Source: Rhynchonema sp. JSB1_4 (Eukaryota; Nematoda; Chromadorea; Monhysterida; Xyalidae). Taken from it: 64,000 nucleotides of DNA. Below the pieces are notes generated by a model. The model saw only the letters and a list, made by a program, of their open reading frames with translations. It ran no database searches and was not told where the DNA came from. A program made the position numbers and the translations under genes. The stretch covers positions 1-64,000 of the forward strand of contig JASAMV010005193.1 of NCBI GenBank assembly GCA_030248065.1, written 5' to 3'. This document shows, one piece after another, positions 1 to 11,117 of the stretch. Each line of letters starts with the position of its first letter. Within the stretch, counting starts at the first letter, position 1.

Positions 1-346
1 TTTGAATAGATATCTCAGGCAACAGCACACTCAACGCGAATGCCTACGCGCAGCTGCCCAAAACCTACAAAAACCAATTTATTGACAATCCTGTAACTGT
101 GACGGCGCCTGGCCAAAAAAAAATGCTTCGCTTATGCCCCGGCCCCCGGCCCTGGCCCTGTCGGTGTGCCCATGCAAATCAAGGCCGGGCGGGCGCGCCC
201 TAACGTAGAGATATCACTTCGTCCTCAAAGTGGCAGCATCATATCACAATGGCCTAGTGAGTCGCAAAAAACCACGGCATTAAGGGTTAAGGAAACTTCA
301 CTGTTCGAGTCAGTCACTCGTTACTGCCAAAAGAAATCTGAGGAAG
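1..346. other. no gene recognised
   Basis: I see no convincing coding exon here. The stretch has a short GC-rich patch near 135-200 and no recognisable terminal repeat of the Polinton remnant that follows. Confidence 0.4.
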
Positions 347-497
347 TTTGAACACATTTGAATAACATTTGAAGACATTTGAATACATTTGACCAGTTTG
401 AACACAGATTTGATTTGATTTGAAGAGAATGTCTGCATTTGATTTGACATTTGAATAGAGTTTGAATATATTTGTCAAGTTTGATTTGACATTTGAT
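347..497 (+). repeat. degenerate tandem repeat, unit about ACATTTGAA
   Basis: Short variants of ACATTTGAA / GATTTGACATTTG follow one another for about 150 bases. The array sits where the 5' part of the Polinton capsid gene should be, so it probably marks the truncation point of that element. Confidence 0.7.
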
Positions 498-646
498 CAC
501 ATTTTGAAGAGAACGGAACCAAATTCTCCCCTGTTCCTGCAGATAACATCTCAACTGACTGTATCACTGTACCGGTACGTTGCTCTGGCTGTTTCTGACT
601 GCTTTTTTAATTGGGTTCTTATTCACAGAATCCCACTGCGTCGTGT

Positions 647-1315
647 GCAAATGCTCACTTTCCAGCGATCGGCTGGGGTGTCAACCATATCTGAGACCAT
701 ATGTTCCAATGCAATTCTCCCGACCACGGTGTACGTAATGAGTGTCCCATCAAAAACGTTCATGGGCTCGTACTCCCACGAATATGCACAGAGCAGCACT
801 CTCGGTATGAATGCGATATACATAGTTTCCGAAGGATTGACATTTCCCGCTACACCTCTGGTGATGGACACGTCAACACCGAAATATGTTCGCAGCTATG
901 CCAATTTGCTTCAGGTGTGTTTACACAGCAACTGTAGTTGGCAGGAACATTATTCACTTCGTTTACAGGTGGCTGGCTGGACCAATTCAAAAGCTTCATG
1001 CACAGTCACTGCACGAGCGTTTATGGGCGGGTACTCTATAGCCGCCATTAATTTGTCACGGCTTGCATCAAACGAAGTGCGTTCGCTTCCCAAGTTCGGT
1101 TCCGCTGCCTTGCATATTTCGTACACCACTGCACCTTCAGAATCGGTGACGTACGTTGTTTACGCGGTAAGTTTGCAGTGCAGCTTTGCGTCGTGGAAAT
1201 TTTTAATTTTCATGGTTTTCAGGTGTACGAAAATTTTGCGCTGGAATGTACATACACGCCCATGGTTTACCGGTTGCTTTCTTTCATCCAACCTCCAGCG
1301 TGTACAGATACATGA
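647..1315 (+). pseudogene. Polinton major capsid protein, C-terminal part
   Basis: The frame resembles the C-terminal half of the double jelly-roll major capsid protein of Polintons. There is a stretch with PATPL and YVRSYANL, then a second beta-rich stretch with FMGGYSI. A GT-AG intron occupies 1167-1222 (donor GTAAGT, acceptor TTTTCAG), and the reading continues from 1223 to a TGA at 1313-1315. The N-terminal half is absent: upstream lies only a simple repeat, so the gene cannot make a full capsid. The last exon overlaps the protease gene in another frame. Identification is by pattern; a structural or profile match would settle it. Confidence 0.6.
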
Positions 1316-1736
1316 TCCACTTGTATTTCTTGTCATAAATACATTGACTGAATCGGATGTTCGCCAAAATAAATTGGGTCATTTTATACCAGTTGTGATT
1401 ACATCATCATACGTGTACTTTTATGACAGTTTTGGAAGCCCTGTACTTGATTTTGACCAGCCTGTTCGTGATTTCATAGACGTTTTGTGTGCTACTGGTC
1501 GTATTCTTGTTGAAAACACAGTAAAAGTTCAGTCGGATTCGAGCTGTACCTGTGGTTTGTTTGCCATTTATGTGCTTGACTTCTACGCCACCCACCACTC
1601 AATGCAGGGTGTTCTTCAAGCATTTTCCATTCATGATTATCGCTTAAATGACTTGAAATTGTTGGAATATTTTTCAATCCGTTATCCAATTTATAGTCAA
1701 AATTTGAATTCTGCTCAACTGTTGCGTTGCGAATAA
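1212..1736 (+). CDS. PRO: Polinton adenain-like cysteine protease
   Basis: The protein resembles the adenovirus-type (C5/ULP1 fold) cysteine protease that processes capsid proteins in Polintons. The catalytic elements can be seen in order: a His in LGHFIPV, an acidic/aromatic strand YFYDSFGSP, a Gln-containing segment VQSDSS, and the nucleophile Cys in CTCGLFAIY. The ATG at 1212 falls inside the capsid-gene intron, so the two genes overlap by about 100 bases in different frames; the true start could be later, as no other in-frame ATG precedes the conserved region. It stops at 1734-1736, five bases before the ATPase ATG. The frame is intact. Confidence 0.7.
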   Translation: MVFRCTKILRWNVHTRPWFTGCFLSSNLQRVQIHDPLVFLVINTLTESDVRQNKLGHFIPVVITSSYVYFYDSFGSPVLDFDQPVRDFIDVLCATGRILVENTVKVQSDSSCTCGLFAIYVLDFYATHHSMQGVLQAFSIHDYRLNDLKLLEYFSIRYPIYSQNLNSAQLLRCE

Positions 1737-1740
1737 AATA

Positions 1741-2819
1741 ATGGAACAAATTGAGTCTGGTCGGTTGCTGCTTGCTCACCCTGCACGCATCCTGATCTGT
1801 TGTGCAAGCGGGTAAGTGGTTTTAGACATGACAAGCGATCATCACGTCGGTTATAGATTTCCCTTGTTTGTAGGAGTGGCAAAAGCTATCTCATGGAACG
1901 ATTGGTCCGCTGCATGCATTAAGAAACACCTTTTCGCAAGATTTTGTTGCTATACCGATACGACCAGCCCATCTATCACAGTTTGGCTGAATTTGTTGGG
2001 CCAGTGCTGCATGCAAGCACATGCGTTTCCGACAAAGAGGAACAACTATTCGATTCTGACCTGGACAAGTAACGGCCTGGACTCATAATTATCGATGACA
2101 TGTGGGACATATGCGAAAGTGAATTTTTACAAGCTCTGCTTCTTGGCAGCAGTCATCATCTCAAGTATGTTTTTCTGTGTATTTTTAACGGAATTTTGGT
2201 GTAAAAATTTCCAGTTCGGACACACACTCTCACCTTATTAGCGCAGTGTATCATGCTTGCATGTGCAGTTTTACCGGATTTTCGGTATAAAAAATACCAG
2301 TTTGGACACACACACTCTCTCGACGCAGAAACACTCTCTCCTTATCACTACACACGCTCATGCTCACATGATTATTCTTGTTTCAGCGTGACTGTGTTGG
2401 TGATGACTCAGAGCTTCTTCATGAGCACCAAAGCCAAATGGAAGAATGTGACACGTAACGCCAGGTAAGTTTCGCAATACATGACAATCTTGTCGCAGAT
2501 TGAATGTCATGCTTTTCAGTGTGTTGATTTTCATGAGATGTGTGAACGACAAACATGCATTGCATTGCTGTGCTCGCATGTTGTACCCCGGCAAGTCGAG
2601 TGCTTTCATGCGTGCTCACGATTTGAGCATGGAACACAATCGTTCATTAAACGATAACAATTTTGGGTAATTTTTATACCATTTTTGCGTTGCTTTCGGC
2701 TAAGCTTTCAATGTCATTTCAGTTACATGTGCGTTGATCTGCAAATGGACCGCAAACCAGAATGGTCGCTGCGTACTGGTATCTGCAATGGTGAAACCCC
2801 AATTGTGTATAAAATATAA
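1741..2819 (+). pseudogene. Polinton packaging ATPase (FtsK/HerA type), split by four introns, two stops
   Basis: This would be the genome-packaging ATPase. Exons are 1741-1811, 1874-2164, 2387-2464, 2520-2666 and 2723-2819, with GT-AG junctions and matching phases. The phosphate-binding loop (Walker A, SGSGKS) is created across the first junction. A Walker B strand (LIIIDDM) lies near 2085-2105, and a TQSFF segment follows in exon 3, as in the family. Two in-frame TAA codons, at 1920-1922 and 2070-2072, interrupt exon 2, so the copy is broken. The stop overlaps the next ATG (TAATG), a tight virus-like arrangement. Confidence 0.65.
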
Positions 2820-3256
2820 TGGATCAATTGTGCTCGTGCGAACATTATCTTCGAATATTACTTGATTCTGATGCTCGGCTATTCAATTCTGTAATTCGAT
2901 ACGCCCATGAAGACTTGATTGCATGCCTGTGCGCCTGTGCATTGAACATTTTGCTGCGAAACGTGAACGTTTCCGATAAAGAGCTTGCCACAATCAAAAA
3001 CCATCGGAGAGATCTGTACAGATTAGCTGACAAAACTCAGTCGCGCAAACTGAAGACACGATTTCTGGTCACGAGCAACGGTCGAAATCTGGTTCAACTC
3101 ATTCTGCCGCCAGTTTTGCGGGCATTTGACAACGGTCTGTTCAAATATGTCGAATGTGAGAAGTTACGCCCTGGTCGAGCCTCAAGTGCTGAAGGCACTA
3201 CGACGAAACGCAAAACACTTTGGAAACCTTCAACAAAACCGAGTCCTACAGCTTGA
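2819..3256 (+). CDS. Polinton accessory ORF, helical/basic
   Basis: This 145-residue ORF starts at an ATG overlapping the ATPase stop. It has an alpha-helical first half, then a basic segment and a hydrophobic LVQLILPPVL stretch. That layout recalls a small protein often found next to the ATPase in Polintons and related elements, but I cannot name it. Its 3' end overlaps the next ORF by about 110 bases in another frame. The conserved-looking part ends near 3150; the tail after that may be out-of-frame read-through. Confidence 0.45.
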   Translation: MDQLCSCEHYLRILLDSDARLFNSVIRYAHEDLIACLCACALNILLRNVNVSDKELATIKNHRRDLYRLADKTQSRKLKTRFLVTSNGRNLVQLILPPVLRAFDNGLFKYVECEKLRPGRASSAEGTTTKRKTLWKPSTKPSPTA

Positions 3257-3899
3257 TGAAGAGATTGAACGTGTTTTGAGCGACCGAAAATTAAATCCGT
3301 CGAATGCTGCAGCTGCCGTCGGACAAAAGCTAATTGATATGTACATTCAAAAACAGCAATTAAATGATCAGCGTGCTCCCCGTCAGCCACTGCAGTCTAG
3401 TACCGCTGCACAAACGGAACCGCCAGTTAAAGATGATACAATCGATGAAGAACTGGACTCAGACTTTATTGATGCCGAAGAAGTTCCGCAAGACGGTCCT
3501 GACGTTGAAGAACAAAATCCCGTGGTTGAAGAAGAACCAGAACAAAAGCCTGTCGTTCCAACACAGGGAGAGCATATGCAGGGTGAGCAAGCCAGAGCAA
3601 TTGAAGAGTTTATCTCTGCTCTGCCTACACGACAGCAAGTCGCGGCAAAAGACGCGTACAGTGTCTTACACCAATTACCCAGTGATTCGTTTAAAATTAT
3701 GCCTGACTATTCTGTTTCTGTTGGTGATCAACATTTTCCCAAGTCTAATGTGAAAGATATTTTGCGTCGTGTCTTTTCTGGTGTGCAGCGTGGTGTGCCC
3801 TCACCAGCTGGTCTTAAAGAAACGTTGAACCTTTTAAATGAGACCAGAAACCCAGGTCTTGTCAATCCGTTTGTACCCGTGCATGAGTTGCCGAAATAA
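3147..3899 (+). CDS. Polinton accessory ORF, acidic central region
   Basis: The ATG at 3147 gives a protein of about 250 residues. It has an N-terminal helix-rich part (ALVEPQVLKAL), a strongly acidic, Pro/Glu-rich middle (roughly residues 85-145) and a C-terminal part with SVGDQHFPKSNVKDILRRV and a Gly/Pro tail. Position and composition fit a minor structural or DNA-associated Polinton protein; the function is unknown. The frame is uninterrupted up to the TAA at 3897-3899, beyond which no further Polinton gene is seen. Confidence 0.5.
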   Translation: MSNVRSYALVEPQVLKALRRNAKHFGNLQQNRVLQLDEEIERVLSDRKLNPSNAAAAVGQKLIDMYIQKQQLNDQRAPRQPLQSSTAAQTEPPVKDDTIDEELDSDFIDAEEVPQDGPDVEEQNPVVEEEPEQKPVVPTQGEHMQGEQARAIEEFISALPTRQQVAAKDAYSVLHQLPSDSFKIMPDYSVSVGDQHFPKSNVKDILRRVFSGVQRGVPSPAGLKETLNLLNETRNPGLVNPFVPVHELPK

Positions 3900-4189
3900 A
3901 TGTCAAACCATTGCAGTGCCCTGATTTTTCTCTGGCTTCACCAAGCCGGCGCTAGGGGTACTACCCCAATACGCTCCGCCACACGTTTTATACATGAATC
4001 ACATGTTTGTTTACACAAGGTACGTGCCAGCGTCGCCTTACACACACACACATGCCTGCACAAGGAACATAATTTTGCAATGACGCCAACAGTAAAACAG
4101 GTTCAAACATGTTGGGTACACTGTAAAATATTCGGACATGATTGGGTACCAGCAAAAAAAAAACCTTATATGGTCATTGTGCGACCAAT

Positions 4190-4620
4190 ACCATTGGATG
4201 TGTATGTATGTATATGTTGGGAACCCTGTAAAACATATTGCCTTCGGATATATTCTTTCGTGGGGTACCCTGCATAGCTGGTACCAGCTAGTGTCGTTGG
4301 GTACCACTGTATATAGCTATGTATGTTGGGTACCTTCTGTGTATGGACGTACCTATGTATATAGGTACCTATGTATGTAAGTTGTGCTCTCCTATTAATA
4401 CGTACACAGTGATGACACAGCACCGCGTATGTACCTACGTATGTTGAGTACCATGTAGACACGTACGTATGCTGGGTACCATGTAGGTACATACGTATGT
4501 TATGTACCATGAATGTATGTAGCTACGTATGTTGGGTACCACGCAAGTACCTACGTATGTTCGGTGACATGAAAGCACCTATAAGTGGGGTACCGTATAA
4601 CTTCGTACGTATGTATGGTA
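4190..4620. repeat. minisatellite rich in TGGGTACC and ACGTATGT
   Basis: Imperfect units built from TACGTATGTTGGGTACC and variants recur for about 430 bases. KpnI-like GGTACC and ACGTA blocks alternate. Open frames here are by-products of the repeat. Confidence 0.8.
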
Positions 4621-4920
4621 TCACCCTGATACCATCTGAGGGTTTGATGAAAATTTTTCTAAGTCCGAGATTTTGGACATTGCCATCTAAAAATGTTTAT
4701 CAAAAGTACGCGAGACAACGGGGGGAAAAAAAAAAAAAATTTTAAAAATTCCCCCCCCCCCCAAAAAAACACACCTTGATGCACGACACCAGCCACACCT
4801 CGGACCAGCCCTAAGCCAACGATTTTCCTAGGGAAGAAAAATGGGTACTCCCCCATTTTTGGAGCCTAAAGAAGACTTTACGGGTGTGATTTGAGTCAGA
4901 AAAAAATAGAAAATGTTGAT
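4621..4920. other. intergenic, homopolymer tracts
   Basis: This stretch holds an A-tract and a C-tract around 4729-4768 and no coding signal. The LINE begins right after it, following an in-frame stop at 4918-4920. Confidence 0.5.
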
Positions 4921-7122
4921 AAAGCGTGTGGAACAAATCTGATATTCAAGTGCCAACACCAGATCGTGAATCTGCCTTCCATTGCCCTGAATCCGATCTA
5001 TGTGATATTCCTTTTGTTTATAATTTCCTAATCAAACTGAAAGACCGAAAATCCGCAGGCATAGATGATCTTAATCCCATCGTGCTGAAAGCGTGTGCAC
5101 CGGCACTTGCTCCGGCGTTAACATTGTTATATCGGAGATGTCAAAGGGAGGGCGTTTTTCCCAAAACATACAAACAATCTGTCACGGTACCAATACCAAA
5201 AGTTCCGCGACCAACAAGTTTCTCACAATATCGGCCCATAAGCCTTCTGTGCATAACTGAAAAGTGCTTCGAGCGTCACATATACAATTTACTGGTGCCC
5301 TATATCGAGCCCAAGCTTTCCAACTATCAATTTGGTTTTCGAAAAAAGCGAGGATGTGCGGCTGCTTTATGGCACTTTGATGCAATAGTAAATTCCATGC
5401 TCGACAGATACACAAATGTCTGGGCAACGTTTGTTGACCTCTCTAAAGCATTTGATTTAGTGCCCTTCAAGTCACTCATTCGCTGCCTGGCGACTGAATA
5501 TGGGCTACCGGAGCATCTGACTGCACTGCTTAAGAACTATCTATCTGATCGCTGGCAGTGCGTACGTGTAGGAACTAGTCACTCAGATTTCACTGAAGTC
5601 ATCAGCGGTGTGCCACAAGGCAGCGTATTAGGCCCACTACTATTTATCGCATACATAAATAGCATACCGATTTCCGAGCTAAGTGAAACTACCCGATTAA
5701 TCAAATTTGCTGATGATTTGGTTATCATACACCCAGTTAAATCAAGTGAATCAGCTGGGCAACTACAGCAAGACATAGACAAAATTGCCAACTTCTTTGC
5801 CAGTAAACTGCAGAAAGTAAATGAGACTAAGACGAAAATTATGACGTTCCGTCGAGCTAGGTCAACATTGAAACAAATTCCTAAAGTTAGAATCAACGGT
5901 TCTGTAATCGACTGCGTAACTTCATACAAGTACCTTGGAGTACTTTTAGACGAACAGCTAAATTATAATCTGCAATGTAGCAAGGTTTGTGCAAAAGTCA
6001 AAAAGACGATTGGTTACCTGACGAGCCAATTCCGTGGCAGTGTGCCATTGAAAAGTTTGAAATGCTTGTACGTTGCTTTGCTTCGCTCTGTTATGCTATA
6101 CGGATGTGGCTCAAGCTATCCAATACGGAAATGTGATCAAACACTCTTGGAACGAACCCAAAAATTTTCATGTAGAGCGATACTAAACAAATGGGAACAC
6201 GAAACAACCTATGACAGTATGCTTCAGCAAATTGGATGGGTTCCATTCTACCAACAAGTGTTCACAGTTAGGCTGTGTACATTATACCAATATGTGTATG
6301 GGCTGCGATTCTCACTTCCCGACCTGTTCACCTTATTGAGCGACTGCGATGTGCGAACGAGTTCAAGAATTGCCCATTCAAAAGCAATCAAGTTGGTAAA
6401 ACCGAACACAACCCGATATCAAGCCAGTGCGATGAATTCAACCGCGCTTGCCTTCAACAACTTGCCACAAACAGTTATAGATTTGTGTTATTCCAAATTC
6501 AAACGAGCTGTGGCTTCAAAACAGATGTTCGACTTTGTAACCGATAAAGTAGGAATTTTTAAAGTTCCAATGATTCCATAAATCGACGTGTGATCCGATG
6601 AACTGTAACGTGTGTCTTTCTTGTCATAACACCATTCCCTTTTCAGGACATGACCGTTTCCCGTTTTGTTTTACCGTGACATGCACACGTTCAGGCCCAT
6701 ATCCCATGTCCCATCGGATCAGGTATGTATACCTCACGATGTTTCATTGACAAAACAAGTGCTTTCATTTTCTCAGTTCCAGGCTAGCTACGCGCCTTGC
6801 CCATCAACCAACCTGCTTTGTGTTGAATAACTGCTAGCTAAATAACAATGTTATTATTACTCTTTCTTTTACTGGACACTGTTGTCAGTATTACTGGACA
6901 TTTTGCTGTGTCTTTTTGTACATACGTTTCGTATGACAATCCGTTTCTGGACACCTGACCATTCAAATCGCAAACTGTGAGACTGAACTGCGATAATCAC
7001 AAACGTTTTATTGCTAGTATAAGGTTATGCGATCCATTTTATCAATGATTATATTGATGTTGCGCATATGCCTTGTGGTTATAACCATGAAAAGTAAAAC
7101 GAAACGAAACGAAACGATACTA
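4921..7122 (+). mobile_element. 5'-truncated non-LTR retrotransposon (CR1/Rex1-like)
   Basis: A reverse-transcriptase ORF is followed by about 540 bases of 3' UTR ending in an (AAACG)n run at about 7097-7122. Short tandem tails of this kind are typical of CR1-group LINEs. The endonuclease domain and ORF1 are missing, as expected for incomplete target-primed reverse transcription. Confidence 0.75.
4926..6581 (+). pseudogene. LINE reverse transcriptase
   Basis: The intact 551-codon frame carries the non-LTR RT motifs in order: the fingers motif QYRPISLL (about residue 100), motif A FVDLSKAFD (about 168), motif B GVPQGSVLGP (about 230), and the catalytic FADD of motif C (about 266). After the thumb comes the YKYLGV motif, then a conserved connection region. 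The endonuclease is absent and no ATG opens the frame, so the copy is 5'-truncated although its RT frame is undamaged. That suggests a fairly recent insertion. Clade assignment (CR1/Rex1/L2 group) is my judgement from motif flavour. Confidence 0.85.
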
Positions 7123-8447
7123 AATCGTAAAACATCGCAACCTAAAAGAAGTAACAAGGTATAATGCTCCTACAACCCATAAAACGCTCCTGCCCCGAAA
7201 AAAATAGAAGACCAACCTCACTTTTTATGTCGCGTGACATTGTTTTGAAGAAGTTTTTCGATCTCGGACTGAATAATACTTAGCTGCACATTCTTAGAAG
7301 CAAAAACTAGTGTAGCACATCAACTCTATCAGGATATTTGGAGCAGAATGCCCCCCACTGACAGCAGCCGATGGGCAACATTGTTTCTTGCTGGGGTCCG
7401 ACCACTGACAAAATTCCTTGGTGTTTCCGAACAATAGAATTGAACAATTGAAGGTTTACAATGACATTTTTAATCAGTTTAATTCCACACGCTATTCAGC
7501 AATTCATTAAATTGACAGTTTTTCGTCATCGAACAATTTTTAGACAAATTCCGATTTCTTTCTCTCTTTCTTTCATTTCTTGGTTGTACCACGTTTTGTC
7601 TTCAAAGCCTTGTACCTTCCTTGTCTCCAAACCTTGCTACATTGTACCTTTTTGTCTTCATGTCTGCATTGCAGACATGAAGACACTTTGTCTTCAAAAG
7701 GCTTTGTACCTGAGTATGACTCCACCTTTACAAAACCGGGGTTTCGCCGCTATAGCTTCGGAGCACAAAAGTAGCAAAGTGTCATGTTGTACTTTGCCGC
7801 TATTTGGATGTTGTTGTTGTTGTCGTTTTTATCGCAAACACGAATAAATGGTGAATAAAAACAGCAATGCGTTTCGATTAAAGAACAGAAATATTATCTC
7901 AAATATTCACAGTGGGAAAGATTTCTCGCGAAATGTCAAAGTACAGAGTCAATCCCCGAATATTCATCATTATCCGTATCCTGACAAAGTGAGTCACACA
8001 AAAAAACAGAGTGACGATAAACTTGCACATCATTGCGACGATGTTCGTGTGCGCGCGCGTCTGAAATCGACGTCGATGAGCTGCTGGACTGTTGGTCGTT
8101 GGCTGCGATCCGTCTCACAGCACCACGATACCACGCCCGCAAAGCGAGCGTCATCAATGAGAGACATGTTCAGGCGTAGGGTTCTTAAACATCGCTGACG
8201 AAAATAAATCCGAAACTAAATCAGTATCAGTAGCGCAGCACGTACGGCGCACGGGCAGTTGAACGAAGCCGTCTTGAACAAAACCACTTTGAGCAAGCAA
8301 GGAAGAGCAGAGTCCGAAAGAGCAGACCCAAAAACGAATAGGCATAAAGCCTAAGCCCAAACGCAAAACTAAGCCTAAGTCTAATTATTTGAGGGAAAGC
8401 TTCTACGCCAAGAAATTCTATAAGCCTAACATCAATTCAGCCTAAGC
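7123..8447. other. no gene recognised; one hairpin
   Basis: No convincing exon. A perfect 15-bp-stem hairpin lies at 7653-7685 (TGTCTTCATGTCTGC, 3-base loop). Scattered GCCTAA hexamers occur at 8340-8455, near the 3' end of the kinase gene. Confidence 0.5.
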
Positions 8448-11117
8448 CTAAGCCATTGGAGCAAGATAAGAGCTCTGCTCTCTTGGCTCTGCCCTATTTT
8501 TCGTGCTCAAACCGGCTTTGTCCAATCTCCCAAACACCTCACGTACTGCGATGGTCACCGTGCGCTGTCTCAACGATCTTGTTAGAAGTCATGGTCGTGA
8601 ATGGTCGTCAGCTTTGGAAACGATTTGTTGCGTAAACCCTACTTCCCACAACGCACATGATCTGCGACCGCATTTGGCGCAGCTTCTCTATTGCAACAGT
8701 GTACAGCAAAAAATCTAGCATTGCTAACCCGCGTCCTACGTTATAAATGATGTGGTAGCCCAGCGGGTCCTGTCGATCGCCGTACGGTTTCTCACCGGTG
8801 CACAGCACCCAACAGAGCACGCCGAATGACCACACGTCGATTCGCTTGTCGACCCTTTCGCCACGCATCAATTCTGGATAAACGAATACTGTACGCATTT
8901 TTGGTTGCACAGTGTGCTCCGGTCGGCTGAAGTGAATGAGCATACCAGGTCGCAAAAAGCGTGATTGTGTGACGCAGGATGTTGGGATTAGTAATCTCGC
9001 GCCCTTTGGAAACATGCGTCATTTGGAAAATATTTCGAAAGAGCATGCATAGTGATGGGCTCGCTCCCAATTTTTTTCCCTCGCTCGCTCTTCGCGCCCA
9101 GGCGCGAAATTGAAATTTGCCTTCGCTCGCTCTTCGCGCCAAGCGCGAAGCGCGATTTCGCGCTTTCGCTCTTTGCCGCGCTTTCGTTCGCGCCCGAGCG
9201 TTTCGCTCTTTTTTGCGCTTTCTTGCTTTGATGCGTTTGAACAAAAAATCTTTTCTTAATTATTCAGAAATGTTGCTAAAGCGGCCCCGCCGCTATTGTT
9301 TTTTTGGTTTTCGACCTCGACCCCGACCTCACTTATATCGTTTGTTGGCATCGAGATCAAGAACATTAGTTTTGACGAACTTCACCAAAATGGCTATTAC
9401 CCACCGAAATCGATCGGCCAAGATGGTCTATCGGAAACAAAACTGCCCGATATTGACGCACATTTGCACATGATGATCAGGAATTGCAAGAGAAATTCGA
9501 AATCACTGGGGCGTGATATAGGCGGCGGGCTACGGTAGCCCGATAAAACATTAGCTCATTTGTAAATAATAGATGTTTTGTCAACCTACCGTAACGCGCC
9601 TATTCCACACATCTGTGATTTGAATTTTCCTTTGGAAATCCTGATTTCCATGCACACATACAGCAGTGCGTCAATATTGGTGTGATTTGTTCCCGTACGG
9701 CCATGTTGGTGGATCGATTTCGGTGGGTAAACGTCAGTTTGGTGAAGTTCTTGAAGGTTAATGTTCTTCACCCCAGTGCCAACTAACGATTAATATAAAA
9801 AACCGACGTTCAAAACACAGAAAAACAATAGCGGCGGGCCCGGTTTAATATTTATATCCTGAGAATGAATCATTATTCTTTCAGTTCAGAGAAGAAGAAG
9901 ATAGCGACAATCATGAACATGATAGTTGTGTTCTGTTGTTCATCAGTTGCCCTGTTCAAAGTATCAAAGCGCGAAATTTGTAATAAAGTTTCGCTCGCTC
10001 TTCGCTCTAAGCGCGAAGAGCGATTTCACGCTTCGCGCCCAAGTGCGAAATTGAAATTTGCCTTCGCTTGCTCTTCGCGAAGCGCGAAGAGCGAAAAAAG
10101 AGCGAAATTTTCAGGCGCGAGCCCATCACTATGCATATGCATCGTTTTCGTTCACGCTGCAAGCTCGACTTTCACACAAATGTTGAGCTGACCTGGCGCC
10201 ATGTACTCCACGGTGCCCAACACGGTCGCCCGCGATACCGTGCTGCTCAACAACCGACCGCTGCCGAAATCGCACAGTTTCGTCACACCACGATTGTCGA
10301 TGATGACGCTGGAACGGAATATATTGTGACATGCTTGGTAACGGGTTTGACACTGCGCCATCGACCAACTTGCTGGGTTTCAGGTCTCGATGTACAACGT
10401 TGTGTTTGTGCAAATGGGCCAGCGCCGCCGCTATAGCACGCATGTGTCGCAGCGTGACCTCTGTGTTGTGTGTGTACGGTTGGCCGTCGGCGGCACTGTA
10501 GACGAGATCATCCAGCGAATAACGACACAATTCCATCATGACAGCGATCAGTGTGGTCGAGTGGTCAATGTCACTGGACCAAGGTTGGGCAAAAAAAGGC
10601 TTTTGAGAATTTTTTTGCATGGACAAAACAAGACAACCGCGTTTCAAAAAATTGGCCGCGTACGGTATAAATTTTTTTGCTGTGCCGGACCCCAATCCGT
10701 ATTCTTGTACATATAGATATTTCATCGAGTACAGAATACAAATGTCCACGAGTGATTCACAAATGGCTGTCCTCGGTGCTTATGCGTCAAAAGCACGTGC
10801 ATACATACAGTAAGTTGAAAAACCGGTGACTCGAATACCGATGGAACTCACATGATGTCGACAATGTTTTCGTGCGGGAATTGACGAATGTGCTCCACTT
10901 GCTTCAGCTCCCGCATCGCCAACTTTTCGTTGCGTAGATACTTGACAGCGACTGGTCTTCCATTGCGTGTTTCCCTGTTTTGTTTAAGGCTTGACGTTCT
11001 TGAAGGCTTGACGGAGCAAGCGAAGGAGAAATTGAGAACGCTTCTTCATGTCCATGTACAGTACCTGTAAACCACACCGAATCCTCCGGCACCAATTAGA
11101 GCACTGGGACCTGGCAT
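8448..11117 (-). CDS. protein kinase, catalytic domain only, seven exons
   Basis: By-eye exons (minus strand) are 11117-11065, 10974-10852, 10573-10370, 10323-10193, 8873-8740, 8687-8638 and 8577-8448. They total 825 bases and give an in-frame 274-residue kinase from ATG to TAG. Visible motifs in order: glycine loop LIGAGGFGVVY, VAVKYL with the ATP-binding Lys, HRDLKPSN, CDFG, MAPE formed across an exon junction, and DVWSFGV. The N-terminus has only about eight residues before the glycine loop and the C-terminus is short, so there are no extra domains. It looks Ser/Thr type (HRDLKPSN); family not assigned. All introns are GT-AG except the 46-base one between exons 3 and 4, which reads GT...AA. 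The 1.3-kb intron before exon 5 contains a nested transposon. Confidence 0.75.
9051..10130. mobile_element. TIR element with low-complexity arms in a kinase intron
   Basis: Termini AGTGATGGGCTCGC and its inverse bound 1080 bases, flanked on both sides by ATGCAT. Each arm is a dense array of TCGCTCTTCGCGC-like motifs. A second foldback (9279-9845) sits inside. No ORF for a transposase is present. It lies between kinase exons 4 and 5 and does not touch their splice sites. Confidence 0.7.
9279..9845. mobile_element. foldback MITE, TA target
   Basis: TIRs AAGCGGCCCCGCCGC and AACCGGGCCCGCCGC face each other and TA flanks both ends. The two halves are inverted copies (GAACTTCACCAAA... and its complement), so the element is a near-complete hairpin. 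A second copy lies at 46496-46957. Confidence 0.75.

Larger units (their letters stand above)
500..3899 (+). mobile_element. Polinton/Maverick remnant, 5'-truncated, intron-bearing
   Basis: Five co-oriented genes are packed with almost no spacing: capsid C-terminal part, cysteine protease, FtsK-type packaging ATPase and two accessory ORFs. Capsid, protease and ATPase are morphogenesis genes typical of Polintons. No polymerase, integrase or terminal inverted repeat is visible, so this is a fragment. The ATPase carries two in-frame stops. Several genes are interrupted by 54-222 bp GT-AG introns with good consensus sites. It is an old, non-mobile copy. Polinton assignment rests on motif recognition and gene order, not on a search. 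Confidence 0.75.

Noticed and set aside
9117..9473. Arg/Ala-rich ORFs in the TCGCTC arrays
   Set aside because: They are translations of low-complexity transposon arms.
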